Shown: positions 1-6,298 of the stretch, piece after piece
Layout: every line of letters starts with the position of its first letter
How positions within the stretch are numbered: the stretch's first letter is position 1
NCBI RefSeq assembly: GCF_000024725.1
Contig: NC_013960.1
Location: forward strand, 3,582,001 to 3,646,000
Origin: Nitrosococcus halophilus Nc 4
GTDB lineage: Bacteria; Pseudomonadota; Gammaproteobacteria; Nitrosococcales; Nitrosococcaceae
Reading direction: 5' to 3'
DNA length: 64,000 nucleotides
The notes under the pieces: model-generated
The model's database searches: none
What the model was told of the DNA's origin: nothing
What the model saw: the letters and a program-made list of their open reading frames with translations, nothing else
Position numbers and translations under genes: made by a program

Positions 1-54
1 CCTGAGGCTTTAGAGGTGGCCTTGGTGGCCGCCCGACTCATGCAAGCATTATAA
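1..54 (+). CDS. C-terminal end of an upstream gene (partial)
   Basis: The first 54 bases read as an open frame with 17 codons before TAA, ending in the residues ARLMQAL. The composition (Glu-Ala-Leu-Glu-Val-Ala-Leu) is typical of a helical protein tail. No start is in the window, and the fragment is too short to name a family. It lies 31 bases upstream of uppP on the same strand, so the two may be cotranscribed. Confidence 0.4.
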   Translation, partial: PEALEVALVAARLMQAL

Positions 55-85
55 TTAACTCATTGAAATAAAGGGGGGGTATCCG

Positions 86-883
86 GTGGAACTTATCCAT
101 ATTTTGGCGCTTGCCATCCTGCAGGGACTGACGGAATTTCTCCCTATTTCCAGTTCCGCCCATCTTATTCTCCTCCCCGTGCTAGCGGGCTGGAACGACC
201 AAGGGATTGCCTTTGACGTGGCCGTTCACCTGGGAACCCTCACCGCCGTCATCACCTACTTCCGGATTGAGCTAACCAAGATAACGCGGGATTGGTTGCA
301 CTCCCTCACTTCAGGCCAAATGATTGGGGAAAGCCGCCTGGCCTGGGCTATTCTCCTTGGCACCGTACCAGTCGGGTTAATCGGCATAACCCTCACCGAA
401 ACAACCCAAGAGTCCCTCCGCTCCCCCCTGGTCATTGCCTGGAGCACGGTAGGTTTTGGCCTCCTCCTGGCCTATGCGGACAGCGTGGGAAAACGGCAAC
501 GAGACGAGTATACCTTAAGCTGGCACGATGTCCTTTTCATCGGCTTTGCTCAAGTCCTGGCCCTGATTCCGGGCACCTCCCGTTCTGGCATCACTATCAC
601 AGCCGGCTTGCTGTTAGGGCTGACCCGTGAAGGAGCCGCAAGGTTTTCCTTCCTGTTGGCCATCCCCGTGATTCTTCTTGCCGGGGCACTGGCGACCTTA
701 GATCTCTTGGATCGAACTGAACCTGTCGATTGGGAAGCTTTGGCCCTGGGCACCTTTATCTCAGGTCTCTGCGCCTATACCTGTATTCACTATTTCCTCA
801 AATTTCTTCAGCGTATGGGCATGCTTCCCTTCGTGGTATACCGATTGCTATTAGGCGGTCTATTATTTTACCTATTTTTATAA
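86..883 (+). CDS. uppP: Undecaprenyl-diphosphatase UppP (BacA family)
   Basis: Integral membrane phosphatase that converts undecaprenyl diphosphate to the monophosphate, recycling the lipid carrier for peptidoglycan and O-antigen. The 265-residue length is normal for the family. Visible signatures are the N-terminal QGLTEFLPISSSAH segment (Glu and Ser/His active-site region, residues about 13-26) and the second motif PGTSRSGIT near residue 161, followed by LTREGAARFSFLL. About eight hydrophobic segments are apparent. The start is GTG at 86, preceded by a G-rich Shine-Dalgarno run at 71-79. It stands just upstream of the rplM promoter. Family assignment is secure. Confidence 0.95.
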   Translation: MELIHILALAILQGLTEFLPISSSAHLILLPVLAGWNDQGIAFDVAVHLGTLTAVITYFRIELTKITRDWLHSLTSGQMIGESRLAWAILLGTVPVGLIGITLTETTQESLRSPLVIAWSTVGFGLLLAYADSVGKRQRDEYTLSWHDVLFIGFAQVLALIPGTSRSGITITAGLLLGLTREGAARFSFLLAIPVILLAGALATLDLLDRTEPVDWEALALGTFISGLCAYTCIHYFLKFLQRMGMLPFVVYRLLLGGLLFYLFL

Positions 884-912
884 GATACTCAGCTTGAGAA
901 AGGGCTGCTGTA

Positions 913-941
913 TTGACAGTTTATGCAGCAGGCCATAAAAT
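913..941 (+). promoter_or_regulatory. Sigma-70 promoter of the rplM-rpsI operon
   Basis: TTGACA at 913-918 and TAAAAT at 936-941 are separated by exactly 17 bases. The -35 box is perfect and the -10 box differs from consensus by one base. It lies 45 bases upstream of the rplM start, in the gap after uppP. Confidence 0.75.
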
Positions 942-986
942 TTCCTGTTTTTTTAGGCCCTCAGCCAATTGCTGGAGCGATAACGG

Positions 987-1415
987 ATGAAAACCTTCAG
1001 TGCCAAACCCGAAGAAGTACGGCGCGACTGGTATCTAGTGGATGCCGATGGCAAAACCCTGGGGCGCTTGGCAAGCGAGATTGCCCGGCGTCTGCGAGGC
1101 AAACATAAAGCTACTTACACCCCCCATGTCGATACCGGGGATTACATTGTGGTGGTCAACGCGAAAAAAATTCGCTTTACAGGTAGGAAATTAGTTCAGA
1201 AACGCTATTATCGGCATACCGGCTATCCTGGTGGGATTAAATCACTCACCCTAGAGCAACTTCTCGAAAAAGCCCCAGAGCAGGCCATAGAGATAGCCGT
1301 TAAGGGCATGTTGCCAAAAAACCCCTTGGGCCGCGCAATGTTCCGCAAACTCAAGGTCTATAGGGGCGGCGAACATCCCCATACTGCCCAACAACCCCTA
1401 CCCTTAAAGATTTAA
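987..1415 (+). CDS. rplM: 50S ribosomal protein L13
   Basis: Large-subunit assembly protein L13, 142 residues as in Escherichia coli. Diagnostic stretches are the N-terminal [17 protein letters not shown], the central [12 protein letters not shown], and the C-terminal [10 protein letters not shown] followed by the YRGGEHPH(T)AQQP tail. It is followed after 18 bases by rpsI, the standard rplM-rpsI pairing, and the promoter at 913-941 should drive both. The start at 987 aligns with the family N-terminus (MKTFSAKP). Confidence 0.97.
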   Translation: MKTFSAKPEEVRRDWYLVDADGKTLGRLASEIARRLRGKHKATYTPHVDTGDYIVVVNAKKIRFTGRKLVQKRYYRHTGYPGGIKSLTLEQLLEKAPEQAIEIAVKGMLPKNPLGRAMFRKLKVYRGGEHPHTAQQPLPLKI

Positions 1416-1433
1416 AATTTGAGCATCTAAACC

Positions 1434-1823
1434 ATGGCAGAGACATATTACGCGACCGGCCGCCGCAAAACTTCCACCGCCCGTGTCTACTTGACCAGCG
1501 GTAGCGGCAACATCCTTATCAATAACCGTAGCATTGAAGATTATTTCGGCAGGGAAACCGCACGGATGATTGTCCGCCAGCCCCTAGAACTTGCGGAATT
1601 AGACGAGAAATTAGACACACGGATTTTCGTCCATGGGGGTGGGAATAGCGGTCAAGCTGGCGCCATTCGCCATGGCATTGCCCGGGCTCTGGTGAACTAT
1701 GACGAAACCCTCAAACCCGAACTGCGTAAGGCAGGTTATATTACCCGGGATGCCAGGGCTGTAGAGCGCAAGAAAATTGGCCTCCACAAGGCCCGCAAGG
1801 CACCCCAATACTCCAAGCGTTAA
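1434..1823 (+). CDS. rpsI: 30S ribosomal protein S9
   Basis: Small-subunit protein S9, 129 residues. It begins with [16 protein letters not shown] and ends with the conserved basic tail [11 protein letters not shown], which reaches the ribosomal P site. [19 protein letters not shown] in the middle is the family signature. It is cotranscribed with rplM. tRNA-Gln starts 11 bases after the stop codon and may be part of the same transcript. Confidence 0.97.
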   Translation: MAETYYATGRRKTSTARVYLTSGSGNILINNRSIEDYFGRETARMIVRQPLELAELDEKLDTRIFVHGGGNSGQAGAIRHGIARALVNYDETLKPELRKAGYITRDARAVERKKIGLHKARKAPQYSKR

Positions 1824-1833
1824 CGGTTTGTCT

Positions 1834-1907
1834 TGGGGGATCGTCTAGTGGTAGGACAGCGGACTCTGACTCCGTCAACCTAGGTTCGAATCCTAGTCCC
1901 CCAGCCA
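1834..1907 (+). tRNA. tRNA-Gln (anticodon CTG)
   Basis: A 74-base cloverleaf with an encoded CCA end. The acceptor stem TGGGGGA pairs with TCCCCCA-type 3' bases, the D arm contains TAGTGGTAGGAC, the anticodon loop is CTCTGAC giving anticodon CTG, and the T arm contains GGTTCGAATCC. It follows rpsI closely and is followed by a strong terminator. The DNA just 3' of this tRNA (1941-6290) is accessory in character. Confidence 0.95.
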
Positions 1908-1916
1908 AGGAAAGCA

Positions 1917-1946
1917 AAGGCCCGCAGTAATGCGGGCCTTTATTCG
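1917..1946 (+). terminator. Rho-independent terminator after tRNA-Gln
   Basis: A 10-bp perfect stem, AAGGCCCGCA (1917-1926) with TGCGGGCCTT (1931-1940), has a GTAA loop and a T-rich tail. It ends the rplM-rpsI-tRNA unit. Its right arm runs up to the stop codon of the convergent antitoxin gene at 1940, so it may serve both strands. Confidence 0.85.
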
Positions 1947-2254
1947 TTGAGCGACATGTTAGGCTTACCCTGCGCTAATGCTCTAAGAACTGCCTTGGGT
2001 TCTCTGGCTACTACATTAAGTAAAACTAATGCGGGTCCATGAGGCTTGCGGTCACCCCGCTCCCAATGCCTCAGCGTACCCAGACTAATACCAAAAGAGG
2101 CTGCAAACTCAGTTTGCGTCATGCCTACCTTTTCACGGATAGCTTTAACATCTACGGATTCAGGCTTGTGCACAATTGCCTTTACCGGCTTACCTTCCAC
2201 GTGCTCAATGGCCTCCTGTAAACCCTGTTTTATACTTTTAAATACTTCATTCAC
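1940..2254 (-). CDS. XRE-family antitoxin (HigA/NadS type) of a decayed RelE-like locus
   Basis: A DNA-binding antitoxin of 104 residues. The N-terminus ([17 protein letters not shown]) matches the usual start of NadS-like antitoxins. A helix-turn-helix lies at about residues 48-85 ([28 protein letters not shown]). The GTG at 2254 is preferred over GTG 2263 because the Shine-Dalgarno AAGGAGG lies about 10 bases before 2254 but only one base before 2263. The reading frame is intact. The upstream toxin gene, which it overlaps by 8 bases, is broken. The antitoxin may persist as a transcriptional regulator or as protection against related toxins; that is inference. Confidence 0.85.
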   Translation of the reverse strand: MNEVFKSIKQGLQEAIEHVEGKPVKAIVHKPESVDVKAIREKVGMTQTEFAASFGISLGTLRHWERGDRKPHGPALVLLNVVAREPKAVLRALAQGKPNMSLNE

Positions 2255-2516
2255 GGCTAGCACTCCTCCTTTGAACCAGGAGCCGAACCAGCTTAGCTAA
2301 TTCGTTACGCTCCGTTTTGCTTAGATTCGCCTTCTCGCCTTTGCCAAAAACAGTAAGTAAATACAAAGGCATCTGCTCGTTATGGAAATAGTAGATAACG
2401 CGAACACCACCACTTTTAAAGGCAGCTAGATAATCAATGATCGCTTGGCGCGCAGTCTCGGAAAGTAACCGTCCAGCTCAGCGGCTGTACTCTGGCATTT
2501 CGGCGATAGTTTGCAT
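2247..2516 (-). pseudogene. RelE/HigB-type toxin pseudogene (in-frame stop plus internal deletion)
   Basis: Reading the minus strand from ATG 2516 gives MQTIAEMPEYSR, then TGA at codon 13, then in the same frame [20 protein letters not shown] fused directly to [20 protein letters not shown] and the tail of a RelE/HigB-like mRNA-interferase. Family members normally carry roughly 20-25 more residues between the YLA and GGVRVIYY segments (a Gly-rich loop and an RKLRW strand). These are missing here without a frame change. The gene therefore has two independent lesions. It overlaps the intact antitoxin by 8 bases, the standard toxin-then-antitoxin order. The missing segment is inferred from family memory, not from an alignment. 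Confidence 0.8.
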
Positions 2517-2576
2517 ATACCAAAGTGTAATCCAATGGATTAGCTTTGGCTACAAAAGTTCAATTGCTGGTTTTAA

Positions 2577-2653
2577 CCCTAAGCCCCGCTTGAAACGCCG
2601 CCGAGTAAAGCACGTAGCGCTTTACGAGGCGCTTTTCAAGCGGTTGCTAGGGG
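2577..2653. repeat. Large imperfect palindrome
   Basis: The arms CCGCTTGAAA (2586-2595) and TTTCAAGCGG (2634-2643) are perfect inverted repeats. They extend outward through CCCTA...TAGGG and inward through CGCC/GGCG and GTAAAGC/GCTTTAC, so almost the whole 77 bases can fold into one hairpin. It lies between the broken RelE-like toxin and the higA-like gene. It could be a REP/MITE-type element. No function is established. Confidence 0.55.
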
Positions 2654-2961
2654 GCATCCAATGGTTTGATCCGTGCAATCTCCTTCTTCAGCGCTTGAGC
2701 CGCATCCCACAGGTCGACCGCCCTCTGAGCATTCAGCCAGAACTCGGGCGAGTTACCAAACAAGCGCGCGAGCCGCAGTGCCATCTCCGGACTGACCGCC
2801 CGGCGCTCACGCAACAGCTCATTAATGGACTGGCGTGAAACACCAATGGCTTCAGCCAAACTAGAAACGGTAAGCCCATAATCGGGCAGGAAGTCCTCCC
2901 TCAGAATCTCACCCAGATGAGTAGGTCGGCGTTTCATTCCGGCTGTATTTGGAATGCCCAT
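2647..2961 (-). CDS. higA: HigA-family antitoxin (VapI-type HTH)
   Basis: A 104-residue antitoxin of the HigA/VapI family. The start of the conserved region, MKRRPTHLGEILREDFL, precedes a helix-turn-helix (LAEAIGVSRQSINELLRERR) and the typical family tail ALRLARLFGNSPEFWLNAQ. ATG 2961 is chosen because GAGG lies 7 bases upstream; TTG 2976 has no such site. In this family higB normally precedes higA. Here only the last 29 codons of higB remain (2973-3062), so this is an orphan antitoxin. It probably still binds DNA as a repressor. Confidence 0.9.
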   Translation of the reverse strand: MGIPNTAGMKRRPTHLGEILREDFLPDYGLTVSSLAEAIGVSRQSINELLRERRAVSPEMALRLARLFGNSPEFWLNAQRAVDLWDAAQALKKEIARIKPLDAP

Positions 2962-2972
2962 ATTGAACCTCG

Positions 2973-3062
2973 TCAATGATAGTCGCAGATTTCTACATCG
3001 TAGGCGTCACCGTCCACGAACCGAAAACAGATACGCCACTGATCATTGATTGAGAAGGGCTC
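2973..3062 (-). pseudogene. Remnant of HigB toxin (C-terminal 29 codons)
   Basis: The minus strand reads EPFSINDQWRICFRFVDGDA then YDVEICDYH and TGA, the unmistakable C-terminus of HigB (consensus NDQWRICFRW...DVEI.DYH). An in-frame TAG lies directly upstream (3063-3065), and no N-terminal half is found before the next gene. It ends 12 bases before the higA start, the normal higB-higA spacing. The toxin is lost while its antitoxin is intact. Confidence 0.8.
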
Positions 3063-3128
3063 CTATGTGTATAAATAGCTATTATTTTATACATCATAGC
3101 CTGGGTTTAAACTGCAATCAGGGCACCC

Positions 3129-3344
3129 ATGAAACGGCGAAAGAAAATCAAATACGTGCATGAAGGGCGGTACGTAGCCGAAGTAAACGTCGAGCTGATG
3201 GAGAATGAGAGCAACTGGTCTCCCTACCTCAGGGTTGATGATGCCTATAAGCTGGATGACGTACGCCATGCGCTCCGCCCAGGTGATCGAGCTTTGGCTT
3301 CACCATATGGGCGAATCTACGAGCTTCAGCCGGTAGCACATTAA
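3129..3344 (+). CDS. Small conserved hypothetical protein
   Basis: A 71-residue soluble protein starting MKRRKKIKYVHEGRYVAEV. It has a basic N-terminus, a predicted beta strand VAEVNVELME and a helical middle (VDDAYKLDDVRHALRPGD). I recall similar short proteins next to toxin-antitoxin genes but can assign no function. It is transcribed away from the higBA remnant. There is no Cys/His metal motif, signal peptide or membrane segment. Confidence 0.6.
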   Translation: MKRRKKIKYVHEGRYVAEVNVELMENESNWSPYLRVDDAYKLDDVRHALRPGDRALASPYGRIYELQPVAH

Positions 3345-3502
3345 TAAGCTAAATAATCATCGGATAGGGGGAGTTTCTAATTACCGCTCCAGAGCTAACC
3401 ACAACTAACTAGTTGGCAATCCCCTACTTTCGGTTAGCTTTAGCCGATGGAACTTAAAACTTCCTATCAGGCGGGTGAGCATCCGGTGGAACCGGCACAA
3501 TC

Positions 3503-3527
3503 AGCAAAAGACAAGACTTGACCCCTT
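3503..3527. repeat. REP-like repeat, copy 1 (core CAAGACTTGACCCC)
   Basis: The core CAAGACTTGACCCC with AGCAAAA upstream is shared with 4541-4563 in the same orientation (one mismatch over the first 23 bases). It directly abuts the end of the truncated haloperoxidase gene. GGGGTCAAGTCTTG-type motifs are known companions of REP-associated tyrosine transposases, one of which is in this window (59626-60474). Confidence 0.65.
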
Positions 3528-3529
3528 TA

Positions 3530-4018
3530 CTACAGCACTGCCTGAGCGATTCGCTCGCCAGAGCGCACCGCTAGCCAGCTGAGTCCGGGGTTGTCAGACA
3601 GCCAGGAGAGTTGCTCACGGTAGAGTGCTTCAAAGGAGTCTTTTTCAGCCGGGTACAGGGTAGACAGTATAGTATAGGCTGCGGTAGCTGCGGCGGCTTC
3701 CAGAAATATCAACTTGGGTCGTGTCCCGTCAACAAGGAACGGGCTATACTCCGAATGAACGCCGTTAATAGCGTCAAACATGGCAATGTGTACCATAGCC
3801 ATCAATCGGCTGCCGAACTGGCCAGCAGGTATATTTTTTCCTTTTATTAGGTTCAGCGTCGCCAGGTTCCACTCCATGACTACATTCGGAGCTGTCCACC
3901 CACCCGCACCAGCATTTCCTTGCGCCAGGGATATTCCTGGCATCATGGTCAGTAAAAGCACAACCACCGCTAACCATACAAACAATTTCCGATGAAAGAT
4001 TCTGAGCATTTCACGCAT
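3530..4018 (-). pseudogene. Truncated vanadium-dependent haloperoxidase / PAP2-family protein (N-terminal part)
   Basis: The 162-residue frame has a clear signal peptide (hydrophobic core about residues 13-27, cleavage near SLAQG). It is followed by sequence typical of exported vanadium-haloperoxidase/PAP2-like proteins: VVMEWNLATLNLI, then MAMVHIAMFDAINGVHSEYSPF. Full proteins are about 400-500 residues, and the catalytic His/Arg residues lie in the missing C-terminal two thirds. The frame stops with TAG immediately before the repeat at 3503-3527, so the 3' end was lost in a rearrangement at that repeat. A short exported product could still be made but should have no phosphatase or peroxidase activity. 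Confidence 0.7.
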
Positions 4019-4298
4019 CCTAAAAAATTGGGGCTACCCACTTACAGGAAAAAAATAGCGGTACATCCTTGTACCGCAACGACTGCAACGAACTAAAGGG
4101 AGAGTAGAGAAAAGCCATCATTGAGTTCATCTTCTGAGCTACAAATAATCAATATTGATGCCAAAATGTAATTATTCAATAAAAACATAATATTGGAGAA
4201 AAATAGAGAAACTATAAAAGAGCACTAATCAGGGATTTCACGCAACGAATTCGGCATATGACGAATAAATTTAGGCTCTTGGAAAATTAGGAAAATCA

Positions 4299-4314
4299 GG
4301 GTCAGTTCTAACAT
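4299..4314. repeat. Degenerate copy of the RAYT element end
   Basis: GGGTCAGTTCTAACAT differs by one base from 16 bases of the 17-base inverted end GGGGTCAGTTCTCACAT found at 59602-59618 and 60502-60518. It is an isolated copy about 55 kb from the transposase gene. Confidence 0.55.
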
Positions 4315-4540
4315 AACTATATCGCTCTCGGTTATTTTGTTCCATTTGTCCCGCAGTTCGTTCATAAAAAAGCGCCCGCAAAACTAGCTTAGTTGCCTAT
4401 CCACATATAGCCACAATCATCAACAGAGAGCTGTTTTATCGACCATGGCGGCTCGCAGCGAATTCAACATCACAGCTCTTAACCCTAGAAATAAAGAGTT
4501 AAGTTTTAATTAAATGCTTTCCCTTGAGCTTGATAAAAAT

Positions 4541-4563
4541 AGCAAAATACAAGACTTGACCCC
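4541..4563. repeat. REP-like repeat, copy 2 (core CAAGACTTGACCCC)
   Basis: A direct repeat of the sequence at 3503-3525 with one mismatch in 23 bases. The 1.04 kb between the two copies holds the haloperoxidase fragment and noncoding DNA. Confidence 0.65.
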
Positions 4564-5025
4564 ATTTATGTCGCGCAGCTTCCATTCATCCCCGTCAACG
4601 CAACCGAAGTCACTATCCATTCGTTGCTAGACCCGCCCAACATGAAATAGCCTGACCAACCTGTATTTTATTACACGCAACCGGCTATTGGCCAATACCT
4701 ATTTCTACCCTTATATCAAAGAATTACTCATTCTGTCAGCCCCTATTAGTTTTGGCAAATATCCACATCAACTCTATTTTTCGTTTTGCGATTTGCGTCT
4801 TATAAGGCGCATGCCAACTCTCAAAATAGAGAAATAATTTCTTATATCCATCCATTTAGCTAAAGTAATTTCGATGTTTTTAACATGCTCACTTCGCCCC
4901 TATAAATTTTTCCAAAAACTTGAGCCAACCCCCTGCGATAGACTCAATGTGGTGACAGCTACTAACCCCATAAAAGGCAGCACCTTGCTTCTTGGCAGAT
5001 ACCGCCATCTCAACCAAAACGTGCC

Positions 5026-5397
5026 CTAAAACAGTCCAACGTATTGAAGAAAAGCACCCAAAAGAAATGCGCCGAGGCCACCAAAAAACCAATACTTTAT
5101 CGGGATTCCAATAAATGTTCCGGGCGTGGGTTGATACTCGCCTTCTAAAACTTTCCTTAGATGCATACCCGCCAATAGCCAAGCTACTCCACCCAGGGCG
5201 ACTGGAAATAGGATTGCGGCGGGCGGTAGGCCATGGCTCACCACATAAGCCGTAAGCAAAGGGTATCCAAAAATATAGGCCACCGTTCGCTTGGCCTCTG
5301 TCGATTTATTTTTGGTTTTTAAAAAATCGTAAAGCTCCGCCGCCAGCCAAAACAAAAATAACAAAGTTAGCAGAGTGGTTAGAATGACTCCTCTCAT
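5026..5397 (-). CDS. Small integral membrane protein, unknown function
   Basis: A 123-residue protein with hydrophobic segments at about residues 4-24, 42-57, 60-77 and 102-122, separated by a basic loop (KTKNKSTEAKRT) and the segment HLRKVLEGEYQPTPGTFIGI. I recognise no family. It starts at ATG 5397, has codon use like a real gene, and stands alone between the AT-rich region and the Phd-type antitoxin gene, transcribed away from the latter. Confidence 0.6.
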   Translation of the reverse strand: MRGVILTTLLTLLFLFWLAAELYDFLKTKNKSTEAKRTVAYIFGYPLLTAYVVSHGLPPAAILFPVALGGVAWLLAGMHLRKVLEGEYQPTPGTFIGIPIKYWFFGGLGAFLLGAFLQYVGLF

Positions 5398-5637
5398 AGC
5401 ATCGGCTCCTTCATTCGACTATCTGCCCTATAACCTGGCGATATAGGATCTGACCGCTTGCCCTTACGACTGGCCGTATCTTATGTTTCACCGCTTAGCC
5501 GGTAGCCCTGGTCCAAGTATCGCACAAGGTGTGATCGGGTCGGATATGGACGTCCCGTGCCCAGTCTACTAGGATAAGATCGGCTGTGGGATTGTCTGTG
5601 TCTAGTCCATATCACTGTGGTTGCATTGGGAGGTCCT

Positions 5638-5868
5638 ATGTCGATCCAAATCCAGGCTAGGGAGTTCAAGGCCAAATGCCTGAAGCTGATGGAGCAGGTG
5701 CAGCAAACCCGGGAGGAGATCGTGATCACCAAGCATGGTAAGCCTGTCGCCAAGCTAGTTCCCTGCGAGGAGCCTGCGCAGCCAATATTCGGCTTCCTGG
5801 ATGGGACGGTCCAGCTCAAGGGAGACATCATCGCCCCCATCAACGAAGCTTGGGATGCCGACGCCTGA
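5638..5868 (+). CDS. Phd/YefM-family antitoxin
   Basis: A 76-residue antitoxin. The start of the fold, IQAREFKAKCLKLMEQVQQT, followed by EEIVITKHGKPVAKLVP, is the Phd/YefM DNA-binding signature. The C-terminal half (FGFLDGTVQLKGDIIAPINE) is the toxin-binding part typical of partners of PIN toxins. ATG 5638 is chosen because GGAGGT lies just upstream at 5630-5635. It overlaps the PIN toxin start by 14 bases. The antitoxin is intact; the toxin is frameshifted twice. Confidence 0.9.
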   Translation: MSIQIQAREFKAKCLKLMEQVQQTREEIVITKHGKPVAKLVPCEEPAQPIFGFLDGTVQLKGDIIAPINEAWDADA

Positions 5869-6275
5869 GCTGCTGCAACTCGATACCCATGTCTGGTTAT
5901 GGCTGGTCCAGGGCGAACGGCAGTTCTCGGATGAGAACCTGGCGCTGATCGAGCAGGCGGCCGGTGAGCGCGGCTGCGGGTGTCGGCCATTTCGATTTGG
6001 GAGGTAGCGATGCTAGAGGCCAAGGGTCGAATTGCCCTGAGCCTGGACTGCCACACCTGGGTACGGCGGCTCTGGCCGCGCCTGAGCTGGGCCTGGCCAC
6101 CTTGGAACCGGATATCCTGATCGACAGCAGTCGGCTGCCAGGGGCCTTCCACGGTGATCCGGCGGACCGAATCATCGCCGCGACAGCACGGGACCTCGGA
6201 GCCTGCTTGTTAACCCGGGATGGGAAGATCCTGGAATATGCAGCACGTGGATTCCTGGCGGCGAAGGCAATCTGA
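5855..6275 (+). pseudogene. VapC-type PIN-domain toxin pseudogene (two frameshifts)
   Basis: Three reading frames in succession give one PIN protein. From ATG 5855: LLQLDTHVWLWLVQGERQFS to about 5973. From about 5974 in another frame: LRVSAISIWEVAMLEAKGRI to about 6067. Then in the third frame: ALAAPELGLATLEPD through GDPADRIIAATARDLGACLL to TGA at 6275. These cover the conserved PIN acids (LDTH, WEVA, DPADR, TRD). Each junction is explained by a single missing base in a G/C-rich run near 5971-5974 and 6064-6068. Without the shifts the protein would be about 140 residues, normal for the family. Sequencing error is the alternative explanation. Confidence 0.85.
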
Positions 6276-6298
6276 GTGGGATTATCAGACAGGACACC

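Larger units (their letters stand above)
4019..5025. other. AT-rich noncoding stretch with degenerate REP-like copies
   Basis: No convincing gene is seen on either strand. The base composition is clearly more AT-rich than the neighbouring genes. It contains the GGGTCAGTTCTAACAT sequence near 4299-4314, similar to the ends of the transposase element at 59602-60518, and the second CAAGACTTGACCCC repeat at 4541-4563. It appears to be eroded accessory DNA. Confidence 0.6.

Noticed and set aside
1884-1907. Possible attachment site at the tRNA-Gln 3' end
   Set aside because: I saw no second copy of the tRNA 3' sequence downstream and no integrase, so an integrated island with att sites is not supported.
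2577-2653. Palindrome considered as an integron attC site
   Set aside because: Hairpin length fits, but clear RYYYAAC/GTTRRRY boxes are not present and there is no integrase or cassette array in the window.
2437-2838. A 133-codon plus-strand frame
   Set aside because: It crosses the toxin pseudogene, the palindrome and higA on the opposite strand, and its protein shows no domain.
4889-5182. A 97-codon minus-strand frame overlapping the membrane protein gene
   Set aside because: It overlaps 5026-5397 in another frame and lacks membrane or domain features. The longer hydrophobic frame is the better gene.
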